Below are positions 36,813 through 48,899 of a stretch of 64,000 nucleotides of DNA, piece after piece. The DNA is from Cryptomeria japonica (Eukaryota; Streptophyta; Pinopsida; Cupressales; Cupressaceae). A program made the translations under genes and the position numbers. The notes below the pieces were generated by a model. It was not told where the DNA came from. It saw only the letters and a list, made by a program, of their open reading frames with translations, and did no database searches. How positions within the stretch are numbered: the first letter of the stretch is position 1; each line of letters starts with the position of its first letter. The DNA lies in assembly GCF_030272615.1 (NCBI RefSeq), contig NW_026729207.1:62001-126000 (forward strand), read 5' to 3'.

Positions 36813-37239
36813 AGTAGCTTAATCACGATGACATTACTCATAAGCACTAGCCAAAAACATTGTTTATATTGAAAGTTGCTAGTTTTCTAAGTTTCCTACT
36901 CTTGAATTATCTTAACTAACCAATATAAAAGAAAGTGCTAATTATTAATTCATCATTAAAATCAGTGATTCATTGAAGGAAAATAAATCTGATACATAAC
37001 CTTTTAATGAGATATTTACATCAAAAAGATTCAATTATTCTATGCATAACTTACCATCCTAATTAGTACATCTTTCATTGGAATGTGAAACTGAAGAAGT
37101 GACAAGTGCTTAACATATATACTTGAATGGATCATTTGTCAACAACACAACATTCAAGGTTCGCAATGAGTGGGAAGGAATGAGGTAGTGTTTCTTCTAT
37201 TATTAGTGAGGATGGATAGGCAGATGCAGAAGAATTAGA

Positions 37240-37735
37240 AGATGAAGATGAGAAAGGTTGAATGACAATAGTTGTGGTCTAGTTCTTGGTCCTGTTTTTT
37301 GGTTACTGGCTATATTTTTTCCCTTGGCCATCAATCCTCTATTTGTGTTTGGGATCTAGATTTTGTGCAACTTTGGTTCCTCTTCATTGGTGAGGAATTT
37401 TTGGTCATTTTTATGGTGCACCCAAGGGAGGGGGGGGCTTTTATTTTAGATGGAGGATCACAAGCAAGGAAGGAGTGGTCTATGATGTTGGTGGCCCTCT
37501 ATGATCTTAGTTCTTTTCTTGTTGTTTTCTTCTTGGTCTTCCCCATGCTTCTTGGGTTGGAGTTTCCCTTAGTGATTGTTGTTGATGAAGGGGGTCCTTT
37601 CACTAGGTTTTTTGTGGTGTGGCTTGGGGCCATTGCTCTGGAAGTGGGGGTTTCCCACCTCCTTGACTAGGGTGACTTGTTTTCATGCAGGCTATGTTAT
37701 TTTGTCTCCTGCCTATAACCAATTTAAAAAGAAAA
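37240..37735 (+). mobile_element. T/G-rich LINE-like 3' tail, copy B
   Basis: Counterpart of 5266-5765. Here the frame 37272-37670 is open for 132 codons (WSSSWSCFLVTGYIFSLG), very rich in Trp, Phe, Leu and Val, ending in an A-rich tail near 37720-37735. It is open because of base bias rather than demonstrable selection. Confidence 0.4.
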
Positions 37736-38181
37736 AAAATAATTATAGTTAATTTATTAGAGCAATACAACATCTAAAGATCTGATCTAAATAATGCAAG
37801 AACATACCCTAACTAACTATATTATGCATCATTTAAGATATGATAAATCTTAAGGTTAGGATTTGCATTGTGATTCAATTAATGTTAAGGATGTTTGTAA
37901 TCTATTAATTATATTTTTAAATTACGTGTTTTATTAAAATTTTAGATCTAATTAATTTTAAGAAATATTTTTGTATTTTTATTTAGTTATTTTTCAATTT
38001 AAAATATTTTTTATAATACAAAATTACATATAATAATCAAAATTTATTAAAGTTAACTTAATTTAGAATTATTTATCTTATTAAAATTCTAATTTATTTT
38101 AGAATAGTTATATTTGAATTTTTCTTTTAATTTATATAAATCAATTAATTTATCTCTCCATCTCTCTCTATCTCTCTATTT

Positions 38182-38184
<3 letters not shown>

Positions 38185-38250
<66 letters not shown>

Positions 38251-38261
38251 CTCTCTCTCTC
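38185..38261. repeat. (TC)n microsatellite, copy B
   Basis: A TC run interrupted once by G at about 38248, followed by CT-rich DNA and a TATCTC hexamer run at about 38448-38508. Confidence 0.95.
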
Positions 38262-39235
38262 CCTCCTTCCTATCCTTATCTCTCCATATCTATACCTCTC
38301 CCTCTCTCTTCTCTCAAACTTTCACACACACTCTTTGTTTCTTCCTCTCTATATCTCTAAATATTGTTTGCACACTCCTTGTTACTCCTCCCCATCTATA
38401 TCTCAATTTATCTCTCAAACTTTCACACACACTCCTCGTTTCTCCCTCTCTATCTCTATCTTTATCTCTATCTCTATCTCTATCTCTATCTCTATCTCTA
38501 TCTCTCTTCTCTCTATTGCCTCCTTCATCTCTCTCTTGATCCCTTTTTCTCTATCTTCCCATCTCTTCCTCTCCCTCTCTATCTATATCTTATTATCTTT
38601 ATCTTTCTTTTTCAACTCATGTTTGGATCCCTATAACTAGATATGTTACGTTTATTTTTTAAAGAATGCATATTATAATTAGGTTTATTTTTTAATAGAA
38701 ATATTTGTATTTAATTTTTAATATAATTTCATTTAAACTAAATGAAATCCTTATAATTCATTTTATTATCTATATTTTGAGATAAAAAATAATTATTAAA
38801 ATTTATATGTTTATTTAAAAAAATATTTTATTTACAATATTATAAATGATAAAAAATAAAAAAACTATTTAAAATAGACATTTTAGTTTTTAAAGTACAA
38901 ATAAACCCAAAAAAACCTAAAAAATCTATCATTCCTAAAAATTTGCTCATATAACACCAATTTTTAAAAATAAATCATAATAATCACTTTTGGTTGGTGC
39001 AAACTAATTGAATAAAGCAGCTTCAGTGAATGAAATAGTATTCCCTACAACAAGTACTAATAATATGTAATCTAAAATTAATAGTTGACAATTAAGTTTA
39101 AGATTAATTTTATTATTAAAATTATAATTATATATATTTTCTAATTAAATTAAGAATATGTTCTTAAGAAAAATGTATGTTTTCACTATAATTTTTTATA
39201 TTATATTATAATTTTTAATATTATTTTATTGAAGT

Positions 39236-39704
39236 GAGAGTTAGAGGTAGAGGTGGCTCAAGAGGAAGAGGTAGAGGTAGAGGTAGAGGTAGAGGTGGCT
39301 CAAGAGGAAGAGGTAGTTCCAGAGGAAGAGGTAGAGGCAGATTTGATAGGAGAAATATTCAATGTTACCATTGTAACAAGTATGGCCACTTTGAAAGAGA
39401 ATGCAAATTGAAAGAAGGTAAAAGTGCTAACTATGCTCAAGAAAGTAGTGAGAATCCTCCTGATCACTTATTTTTATCTTATGCCAAGGGTGAAAATACT
39501 AGTAAAGATGTTTGGTACCTAGATTCCGGATGCTCTAACCATAAGATAGGGAATGAGAAGTTGTTCTCAACGAAGGATGGAAGTTTCAAATCCAAGATCC
39601 AACTTGGTGATGATAAATCATTGGAGGTTGTTTCCGAAGGAGCTATGGAGGTGCAAACAAAAGAAGGTATAAAGAGTATTCATGATATTTATTATACTCC
39701 ATAA
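39236..39704 (+). pseudogene. Copia-3 gag C-terminus and protease
   Basis: Opens with a run of RGRG/GGSRG repeats (39236-39345), then the nucleocapsid knuckle CYHCNKYGHFEREC, and the protease active site region VWYLDSGCSNHK. The frame ends at a TAA (39702) where the conserved YYTP-LKHNLLSVGQL sequence continues without shift, so this is a single nonsense change. Confidence 0.88.
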
Positions 39705-40780
39705 TTGAAGCACAATTTGTTAAGTGTTGGGCAGCTATGTGAGAAAAAATATAAAGTAGTCTTTGAGAATAAGACATGTTTTATCTATGATAAGAATAAG
39801 GGAAATAGGGTGATCATCGTTGTTCCTATGACAAGAAATAGGATGTTCCCCTTGAGTACTGAACATAACAACAGTTTGGCAAATATGGCTTATGAGGATT
39901 CAAGTTGGTTATGGCATCTCAGCTATGGGAATTCAAATTTTCATAGTTTAAAGTTTCTAACCTCGCATGCATTAGTTTCTAGTTTGCCCAAGGCTGAGGA
40001 ACACAATGAGCTTTGTGAAGGTTGTGCTAAAGGAAATCATGCAAGGGAAACGTTTCCAAAGGGAAATGAATGGAGGGCCCATGACCCACTTCAACTTGTT
40101 CATTCAGATATATGTGGTCCCATGCAGACTAAGAGTTTGGGTAAGTCATCATATTTCATCACTTTTATCAATGATTACTCATGAAATTGTTGGGTATATT
40201 TTTTGAAGGCCAAAGATGAAACCTTAGATATATTCAATAAGTTCAAAGCCCTCATAGAAAATGAGAAAGGGTGCAAGATCAAATTTTTAAGGACTGATCG
40301 TGGAGGATAATTTTTATCAAAGCCTTTCCAAAGTTATTGTGATCTTAATGGCATCAAGAGACAACTCACAACTGCATACACACCTCAATAGAATGGAGTA
40401 GTTGAGAGGAATAATCATACTGTGGTTGAAATGGCAAGGTGCATGTTATAAACCAAGGGACTGAGAAATTCTTATTGGGGAGATGCAGTTCCTACAACAG
40501 TGTACATACTCAACCATAGCCCCACTAGTGCACTAGAAAAGATGACTCCTTATGAAGCTTGGTATGGAAAATGGGCTAATGTTAATCATTTCAATTTTTT
40601 GGTCATTTGGCTTATGTGCATGTACCTAATCAGAATAGACAGAATTTAGATGCAAAAGAGTGAGCCATGCATTTTTATTGGGTAGAGTGAGGAAAGCAAG
40701 CCTTATAGGCTGTATAATCCCCTCACTAACAAGCTTATTGTCTCAAGAGATGTGATTTTTGATGAAGGGGGAGTTTATGG
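39705..40780 (+). pseudogene. Copia-3 integrase region
   Basis: GAG-pre-integrase (SSWLWHLSYGNSNFHSLKF) is followed by the integrase core with VHSDICGPM, FLRTDRGG and NGVVERNNH, which keeps all three acidic residues. The frame is broken by TGA near 40183, TAA near 40308, TAG near 40391, a stop near 40450 and a frame change near 40600. After 40650 only scattered similarity remains (SKPYRLYNPL). Confidence 0.87.
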
Positions 40781-41210
40781 TTATAAAAAAGGCAATGTTG
40801 AGAAGCCAAAATATGTTTTAAATGATGATATAATTGCTGATATTGATCATGAGCAGCCAACTAATGTTTCTTTATCCAGTGGTTTAACTCCACCAAGCAG
40901 TCCTTCATCAAGTTCTTAGTACCAAGTTCAAGTCCAGCTTCTTCTCCAAGTTATACAAGGAATGTAAGGAGATTGAGTGATATCTACCAGAGGAGTGGAA
41001 ATCAAGTGAAGAAAACGCAATAGGTGAGATAGTGAATTTTTCTTTATTAGCCAAGGCTGATTTTGAACCATCATGTTTTGAAGATGTATGTACTAATGAG
41101 GTTTGGGTGCAAGCCATGGAAGAAGAGATGGATTCCATTCATAGTAATGACACTTCGGAGTTAACATAACTTCCACATGACAAGAAAAAGATTGGCACCA
41201 AATGGGTCTA
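40781..41210 (+). other. Copia-3 linker between integrase and RT
   Basis: Decayed spacer sequence. Acidic and Ser-rich pieces can be read in changing frames, and the RT N-terminus (EVWVQAMEEEMDSIHSNDT-like) begins near 41095. Confidence 0.6.
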
Positions 41211-41211
41211 C

Positions 41212-41820
41212 ATGACCAAGTTTAATAGTGATGGGAGTGTTGAAAGACACAAGGCAAGATTAGTTGCTAAAGGCTTCACACAAAAGTATGGAATTGATTA
41301 TGAAGAGACATTTGCACCAGTATCAAGACAAGAGACCATAAGAATGTTGATTTCATTAGCAACTCAAAAGAAGTGGAGCATACATCATATGGACGTGAAA
41401 AGTTCCTTCTTGAATGGGTACTTAGAAGAGGAAGTATATGTGGAGAAACCACAAGGTTTTGAAGTGGAAGGAAAAGAGAATTATGTCTATAGGTTGAAGA
41501 AGGTTTTGTATGGCCTCAAGCAAGCACCAAGAGCATGGTATGCTAGGATTGATGGATACTTTCAAGAGAATGGCTTCCAGAGAAGTAAGAGTGATCCTAC
41601 CCTTTACTACAAACAAGAAGGTATTGATATCCTCATCATAAGTTTGTACGTTGATGGTCTTTTGTATATGGGTAGTAGTTCTAAGATGAAAGATGAATTC
41701 AAAGCTGCTATGATGAAAGAATTTAAGATGAAAGATCTTGGTTTGATGAAATATTTTCTGGGAATGGAGGTTTATCAAAGTAAGGATGAGATTTTTATTT
41801 GTCAAACAAAGTATGCATAG
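41212..41820 (+). pseudogene. Copia-3 reverse transcriptase with YVDG active site
   Basis: An open 202-codon frame contains [59 protein letters not shown] and KDLGLMKYFLGMEVYQ. The metal-binding YVDD box is YVDG (GGT at about 41655-41657), which removes the second aspartate and should abolish polymerase activity. The frame ends at TAG 41818-41820, followed in frame by more RT sequence. Confidence 0.9.
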
Positions 41821-41823
41821 GAT

Positions 41824-42560
41824 ATGCTGAAGAAATTTGATATGACTGATTGTAACCCTGTCTCCACTCCAAGTGCTCATGGAGTTTTTTTGTGTAGAGA
41901 TGATGGTGTTGATTTAGTTTATGAGACAGCTTACAAAAGTATTGTGGGGAGCTTGATGTTTCTAACCCACAGAAGGCCTGATATTGCCTATTTAGTTTCA
42001 CTTGTTTCAAGGTATATGACAAATACATATGAAGGGAGCTAGGAGGATTTTGAGGTATGTGAAAGGGAATTTAAATTTTGATAGTCATTACTACTCTTTT
42101 AAAAAGTTCAATCTTGTAGGCTTTAGTGATTTAGATTGAGCAGGTAGTATGGATGACCACAAATCTACATCTGGAAATTGTTTTTCTTTTTGTCTTGGTT
42201 TGATTACCTGGAGCTCGAAAAAGTGAAGTATTGTTTCCCTCTCATCTATAGAAGTGGAGTATGTTGCAATTACCTCAGCAGGTATACAAGCTCTTTGGCT
42301 CAGAAAAGTTTTAGAAGAAATTGGAGAAAAACAAAATCAGCCTATAGTAATTTTATTGTGACAATGTGAGTGCCATCAAGTTAGCTAAGAATCTGGTTCA
42401 TCATAGCAGAACAAAAAATTTTGATATGAAATATCACTTCATACGAGATTTAGTGCAGAAGAAGGATGTTGAATTGAAGCACATCAACACCCAGGATCAG
42501 CTAGCGGATATATTCACCAAAATGGTTGCAAAATCTTAGTTTTTAGCACTACGAGATAAG
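41824..42560 (+). pseudogene. Copia-3 RT end and RNase H remnant
   Basis: Contains SLMFLTHRRPDIAYLVSLVS (41950-42015), RNase H pieces with STSGNCFSF, EVEYVAITSAGIQALWLRK and DNVSAIKLAKNLVHHSRTKN, and HINTQDQLADIFTKMVAKS near 42480-42535. Multiple frameshifts (about 42035, 42355) and stops. Confidence 0.85.
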
Positions 42561-42592
42561 ATTGTGAGCCCTCTCAGCATCAAGGGGGAGTA

Positions 42593-43045
42593 TGTTGATA
42601 ACTGATGCTGCTTGAGCATGTAGTTCCATGCAACTCATAACTATTTTTAGCCTCCACCACCATACACCAGCATGCAGCTAGATTAATTTAGTTAATAGTT
42701 TTTTATTTCTCATGCAAATAAAGCATTCTATGCATGCAATTAGACTATTCTTAGATTAGAGCTTTCTTTAGAACTGTTGGTTTCTTTTTTCACCAAATAT
42801 TGCATGCCATGCATGTTCTATTTTTAGAGACTTTGAATTCTTTTGTTAGTGAAGCTGAAAAAGTCTATTTATAGGGAATCTTTGTATTCTTTTTATTAAG
42901 CAGTAATATAGAATGTGTGTGGTATTCTAATATGAGTTGTGTTTTATTTTATCTCTGTGCTTTTTATTTCTGTTAGTTGTTTTCTCTATTATTATATTTT
43001 CTTGATCAACTAGCTATAAGAACAGGGGCAATTTTAGATTCTACA
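42593..43045 (+). repeat. Copia-3 3' LTR
   Basis: It begins TGTTGATAACTGATGC directly after the polypurine tract AAGGGGGAGTA (42582-42592) and ends TTCTACA at 43045. Its partner LTR is not in the window. The five bases after it (AGTAC) differ from the Copia-1a counterpart, and no left duplication survives to compare. Confidence 0.85.
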
Positions 43046-44373
43046 AGTACTTGTTGGAGTAGTAGGATTTGGAGTGGTACATTCCCTCGTAAGTGTTGTA
43101 CGAAAATTTCTTTTTGTATTAGGATTCACAACTTGAGTTTCATTCTCTTATGGAACATTAGCTGCAATTGTAGTAGTTTTATCTATGCTTCCATCCTACG
43201 CTTCTTCTTCAACAAACTCAACATCATGACAACTTCTTTGTGATAAGATTATACAACTTATATGCCTTGAATTTTTAAATATATCCCACAAATATGAACT
43301 TCTCTCCTCTATCATCTAGTTTCTTTCTCGACTCTTGTGGTATCAATGAGTATTCCACACATCCAAAGACTCTCAAATGTGCTATATTATGCTTCATTTT
43401 TCTCCAAACTTCTTAAGGTGTTTTATTTAACACTTCTTTTATCAGACATCTATTTAATATGTATATTGATCATTCAAATACTTCATCCCAATACTCATTT
43501 GGTAGATTTTTTTATTTTATCATACTTTGTGTAATTTCCATAATTATTCTATTCATTATCTCATCTACTCCATTTTTTTGAGGAGTGTATGTTGCTGTAA
43601 ATTGCTTTCTTATGCTAGTTTCTTTGCAAAAATTCTGAAAATTATTTGATATGTATTCACCACCTTGATCATTTCTCAATGTTTTTATATAGTAACCAAT
43701 TTCTTTCTCAGCTTTTGCCTTGAACTCTTTAAAAATAGCAAATACATCTTATTTATATTTCAGAAAATAAACACATACTTTCCTACTAAAATCATCAATA
43801 AATTTTAAGAAACAAATTCTTCCACTTATGGATGGTGTTTTCATCAGTCAACAAAGATCTATGCACTATCTCAAGTGGATTTTTTTCTCTATAAGTCTCC
43901 CCAACTAGAAATTTATTCCTATGTTGCTTTTCCAATATGAAACTCTCACATGTTGTCTTAAGTGGCTCTATTGGTGGCAATCCATATACCATTCCTTTCT
44001 TATATAACATTTGTAATCCTTTGAAGTTTAAATGGCCAAGGCTTAAATTCCACAACCAAGATTCACTTTTATATGAAGCTTTCAGAGCTAATTCAACAAC
44101 CTTTTGCAATCCTTGTGGATCTAAGAATAGTTCGCTTTGAATTATAAGTAGAAACATCCTACTTTTTGTCATATCAACTTTTGCAATCAACATATTGTTT
44201 GGTTTCTTGTCTATAATAACACATTCACCATTTTCAAAGTATATTCTATATCTTTTTTGCACTGAATGTCCAATGCTTATGAGATTGTGTTGCAATCCAG
44301 GAACATAGTATACATTAGAAATATGCTTCTCCTCACCTTGCTTATTTATTATATTAATTGACCCTTTTCCCAT
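43046..44373 (-). pseudogene. Copia-1b protease-side and integrase remnant
   Basis: The best frame, 44373-43795, reads from the end of protease (NVYYVPGLQHNLISIG) through GAG-pre-integrase (SWLWNLSLGHLNFKGLQML). The following integrase sequence is frameshifted and full of stops (43795-43300). It ends in the linker that Copia-1a also has. The nested Copia-2 is absent here, so this copy shows the uninterrupted sequence. Confidence 0.82.
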
Positions 44374-46064
44374 GACTGAAACTCATTGATCATTTTCTAA
44401 TTTTACTAATGATTTTACAGAATCATCACCATTGTTGCAAACATCTCCTTACTCCTAATCATCTGATTACTACAACTACTATCTAGGAACCATGCTTCCT
44501 CGGAACTCTCTTGTGCTACATTGCATGTTATCAATATGGTGGTTTGTTCACTAGTGTTTGGCTGATTTTAATTTGTAAAATGTGTCTTTTTCTTATTCAT
44601 GTCATATTTCTTTTTCTTAGATTCTAATGCAAAATGCTCAAATTAATTGCAATAATGACACTGGATATTGGATTTATTATACCTCTCCTTGATGGTGGAT
44701 ATGAGAATGACTACTCTACCTTCCCCTTGTTGGTGTAAAATGAGCATGTGGGCTTGATGCAAGTCTTCTTTCAAATTGTGTATTTTATCTTTGTCTTTTT
44801 GGTGTAAAACATCCTCTACCGCTACTGTGATTTGATCTCCCTATTCTTTTGCCAAATGAAAGGTGAGTCCTGAATGCACTCTCAAATAATGATGTCCCTG
44901 ATCGATTTAGTCTTTGCTCATGTGCTAAGAGTGATCTAATTAATTTGTTTACTAATAGCTGAGTAAGATCTTTGGACTCCTCAATTCCCACTACAATAGG
45001 ATCAAACTTTGTAGGTAAGCTTCTAAGTATCTTCTCTACAAATTGTTGATCCCCAATGGTTTCTCCATATGGCCTAATGTGATTATTGCCATTGCATAAA
45101 TGAAGAATGAATCTACTAAATCTGAATCTTTCATTTGCATGTTTTTGAAATCCCTTCTAAGATTTTATAATTTTATTGTTTTCACCTTGTTTGTGCCTCA
45201 GTATGTTGTTTGCAAACTTTCCCATGTCTACTTTGATCTTGTGGTAGCTGCTAATTTTAGAAAAAATGATTCCTCCATTGGTTGTTGAATGAAAAACAAT
45301 GCTTTTGCATCTTTCTTCTTATTTTCATTCAACAAATCCTTCTCAACTTGTGGAAGATCTTGATAAAATTGTTGGTCTATTGGTTCAGGGAAACCATTTT
45401 CAATCAAGTCCCAAACATCCTAGGAATAAAACACGGTTTTCATTTTTATGCTCCAAAAAAACTATTTTTTGCCACTAAAAATTAGTATTTGGGGCTATGA
45501 AATACTTCCACCTAGTCCTACCATGATTTAAAAAAATAAAAAGTTTGCCTCTACTTACTATATGTCAAGACCTTCTACCGATTGATTATCTCTTTCTAAT
45601 TAAAAAAACTTTCCTTGATAGTAGAACTCTCCAACTAGTCTACTTCTAGCCTTCCCTTTCAAGAGCTTCTCTTGCAGCACCCCCTAATTCTTTCAGTGAC
45701 TTCTTTAGCAAACACAATTTGTAATAATTTTAGCATTGACTCTCTTCCGATTGGAGAAATTTTACATCAAATTTCCTTTGACTTTTTTATGCAATGATAA
45801 CTTATGTTTTCTTTCTTCCAAGTGTTGCCACCTTGGTTATCTCTTTTCTTCTTAACAAATTTGATCAAATCCAACAACTTCTACAACTTCAGAAATTTTC
45901 CCTTTCTAGTAATCTTTTCCTTTGACTACAACAACAGGTTTTCAATCTTCTAACAATTGTGCTCAGTTTACTAATTGGCCAATACTAGAGGCCTCTTTTT
46001 CTTCTTCATAGGCAATCTGCAACAACATTTTTCACCGTAAATTCTACACTTCCTTGATCTCCAT
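44374..46064 (-). pseudogene. Copia-1b gag remnant and leader
   Basis: Minus-strand pieces of copia gag: KTVFYS-DVWDLIENGFPEP (near 45450-45370), an Arg/Ser/Gly-rich C-terminal part (44991-44785; SLLAHEQRLNRSG, RSNHSSGRG) and protease-side fragments to 44374. It is broken by many stops. The stretch 45490-46064 is non-coding leader. Confidence 0.75.
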
Positions 46065-46077
46065 GTTTTGATACCCA
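46065..46077 (-). other. Copia-1b primer binding site
   Basis: Minus strand TGGGTATCAAAAC just inside the 5' LTR resembles the initiator-methionine tRNA complement, with one extra G. Confidence 0.6.
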
Positions 46078-46079
46078 TT

Positions 46080-46443
46080 TGAAGGGGAGAAAGAAAACTA
46101 AATTGCAGAAAACACTAAGAAATAACAAAAGAAAAAAATAAATGACAGTTTACATAATTGCCCTTTGACAAACTAGAGATCCGTGTGCTCTGTTTTTCAT
46201 TATATATTCACAAGAACAGAGTATCCATGCCTTGTTAAAAAGTAAGTGTATTTCCATTGCATTCCCTTTAAAAAAAAAGTTTTATCCAAGCCTATGGGAG
46301 AAGCTTCCATAAAATGCGCCAAATCCTAGATAATTATTGGTTCATCTAAGAGTTTAGAAGAATGAATAAATGTGGTTGGATTAGATGAACGAAATGTAGC
46401 ATGGGAGTAAATGTGCATAGGTGGAAGTCCATGTATGCCAACA
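46080..46443 (-). repeat. Copia-1 right LTR
   Basis: 364 bp, TGAAGGGGA...GCCAACA, aligning with 20810-21179. The sequence after it (TGAAATATAAG) matches the uninterrupted copy C site near 58718. Confidence 0.85.
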
Positions 46444-48899
46444 TGAAATATAAGATCCATCGTCTCATGATCATGACCTATATTTGATTGACAATATCAA
46501 CATCAATGGTGGTCTCTCATTACATAAAAATAAATACAATTTTTTATATCTAGAAATCTATATTACTTGATGGACAATAATAGACTACTAAAGATTTGTT
46601 TTGTGAGGCAGCAAGCATGCCCACATTTGGTTTAATAAATATTTAAATAGCTCATCGATCTTGGTCTGTTGAGATCAACATTTCTGGTTTAAGATTAAGA
46701 CCATTAATTAACTATGAATTCATTTAAGATAAATATGGTATGTAATATAATGGAAGTATTATGGCCAATGCTCAATATACCAAGTGCATTAGTAAGTGGT
46801 CTCTTAAAAAATAATCTATAGTAGTAAACATTAAATTTATAGTATTTTGGAAATAATATATTTCATTTGTTTTTTCTATCTTTTGTGCATGCTACATTGT
46901 CTTGATATAGTTCATGTATTACATAGTGTTAATTTACTTCATTAGAGTCCAATTGCTGACTTGAAATACATATTCATTGTTCAATTGCAGTCGTTTTCAT
47001 TTTTTTTTTTCTCTTTATGTATTCCCTTTCTTGACTTTATGTTTATATTACTATGATGCTAGTTCATGTGGATGATATCAAGACACCTTAAGTGGTACAT
47101 ATTGACACATGTGAATATATGTTACATTGTTAATGTCACATCCTCCCTATGCTTTGTGACATTTCAAGTTGAAATTTCATGATTATACCATGTATGTTGT
47201 GATCTCTCACTAATTAACATAGTTCCTTCTATTCTTGTTTACATCTAGTTTATGCCTATAATTTACTCACATTTCTCTTTTTGTCTTTTTTTTTTCAACT
47301 TGGTTTATCTACTTTTCTTTGGTTGTTGTTTTCTTCTACAACCATTCCTCTTTTATCATGTTACTTCTTTCTTTGTATTTTATGCTCATTCCAATGATTT
47401 TTCCTTTGTCTTTGACTATAGCTTATTTCTTATTGATATAATGTTGATATTTCATTCAAACCTTTTCATTGATCTTGAATTAATATATCACATTCATAGT
47501 GTCACTTATTGCAGTTACATTTCTCTAATTACTATGTATATTATTCTACATTGCCATCCCATGCTTTTCAATCCTTCATATTGAATTCATATTGATGTAT
47601 CACACTTTCAAATCTCCCACATTTGGTTCAAGGTGGTTGTTGTTCCCTCCTCACATATTACACTTGTATATAGCACATCCATTGCTTGAAGTATATTATA
47701 TTTTAAATTTATCTATATATTAATTCTTTTTTGCTATATTTTTACATTAGGGTCATCATGCTTTCCATCCCACACATGATCTTCATTTTGCTATTATTCC
47801 CATCTAAGGATTTTTAGCTATATGTGTGCTTAGATTATCAAATCCATCCATATATTTCTTTCTAAACTCACACTTATCTATATGGGAACTATTGAACTTA
47901 TTGTAACATTATATCAATACCTCTATTGACTTCACTTATATGGGAATCATGCATTCCATTTTAAATATTCAAGCCACGATTTCTATATCTTCACAATTAC
48001 ATCTTACATTGATGTGCTTCCATTTTTTCATTTTAGGGGTACCATTTATTTTTAGTTTTTGTATTGTGGGCATAATAAATTCCATATTAGTCACAATATG
48101 GGACATCAAGCCTTAACTGTTAAAAGAAGCACACTTCCTCTTTACATATTTCACCTTATATTTGTTCTTTCATAGAAGCACCTATATATTGCAAAGCATC
48201 GAAATTGCTTCTACACATTACCATTTTTTTATTGCATTGCACTAACATGAGTTTTCATGAGAATTAAAAGTCATGTTACCATTATTTTATAATACTAAGG
48301 AAAACATTGTAACTGTTGATGCTATCTCTAGCCCATGCACATATCATGCTTATACTTTTTGCATATTGACATTAAAATTAGATAATGCATTTTTAAAATA
48401 ATTTTTACATATCTTTACATGATTATATACATTCATTATTAGGTTGAAAATTATTTTGTCACCTATAATTCCTTGTATCTTATCAAAACAAACAATTATT
48501 GAGGTTATAGAAGGGAGGTATATTATATCACTAAAAATTTTTTTTAGTTTTACAAATACTTACAACTTCTTATAGAGGTTAATAGTTTATTTTTATAGAT
48601 AATATATAGAAGATGAGTTCATATAGTCATATTCCCATGGGGTCAATTAGTTTATATGTGGACCACATGATGATAGAATTTGATATTTGAATATTTACTT
48701 TGCATGTATGTTTGTGATTTATAAATACCTTTTAGATGTCCTCTATTAAAATCTCAAATTTTTTTGTAAGTAAATTATTATATAGAAATATGTTCACACA
48801 TACATACATATCTATCAAGAAATAAAAATAACCTTCTAATGTACTTGTAATTTTGTCTTCATAATTAATACTTGAGACCTAAGAGACCTATGATAGTCC
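46444..48899. other. Downstream flank of a polygalacturonase unit, no gene
   Basis: 46444-47705 aligns with 58722-59880 in copy C, downstream of its polygalacturonase relic. 47705-48899 is AT-rich DNA without a match in the window. The hydrophobic ORF at 47252-47584 is T-rich and not conserved in copy C. At about 48900 the sequence runs into the start of copy C, preserving an ancestral unit-to-unit junction. Confidence 0.6.

Larger units (their letters stand above)
29690..39240 (+). repeat. Segmental duplicate, copy B
   Basis: It aligns with copy C from about 48925 and with copy A from 32112. Order: old copia LTR/PBS/gag relic (about 30430-31690), non-coding DNA (31690-35145; zinc-knuckle relic near 34740), polygalacturonase exons 1-2 (35224-35725), a 1-kb block shared with C (35825-36812), then copy A-like sequence again from 36945 with the LINE-like tail, (TC)n tract and AT-rich end. 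The polygalacturonase piece interrupts what in copy A is continuous near 4960, so B looks like a composite of two shortened units. The right edge at about 39238 joins Copia-3 gag. Confidence 0.8.
39236..43045 (+). mobile_element. Copia-3, 5'-truncated Ty1/copia element
   Basis: A plus-strand element from the Arg/Gly-rich end of gag through protease, integrase, RT and RNase H to a polypurine tract and 3' LTR (42593-43045). The 5' LTR, PBS and most of gag are missing. The left edge falls exactly where copies A, B and C stop being alike (about 39238). The right edge lies in the linker region of Copia-1b. Many stops plus YVDG for YVDD in RT show it is dead and older than Copia-2. Confidence 0.9.
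43046..46443 (-). mobile_element. Copia-1b, 3'-truncated copy of Copia-1
   Basis: On the minus strand: 5' LTR (46443-46080), PBS, decayed gag, protease/pre-integrase, integrase and the start of the post-integrase linker, cut off by the Copia-3 LTR at 43045. RT, RNase H and 3' LTR are absent. Sequence 43046-44030 aligns with 22886-23186 plus 29002-29690 in Copia-1a. Confidence 0.85.

Noticed and set aside
47252..47584. 110-codon hydrophobic ORF that looks like a membrane protein
   Set aside because: T-rich DNA gives Phe/Leu/Tyr frames by chance, and the homologous sequence in copy C (about 59430-59760) does not keep the frame.
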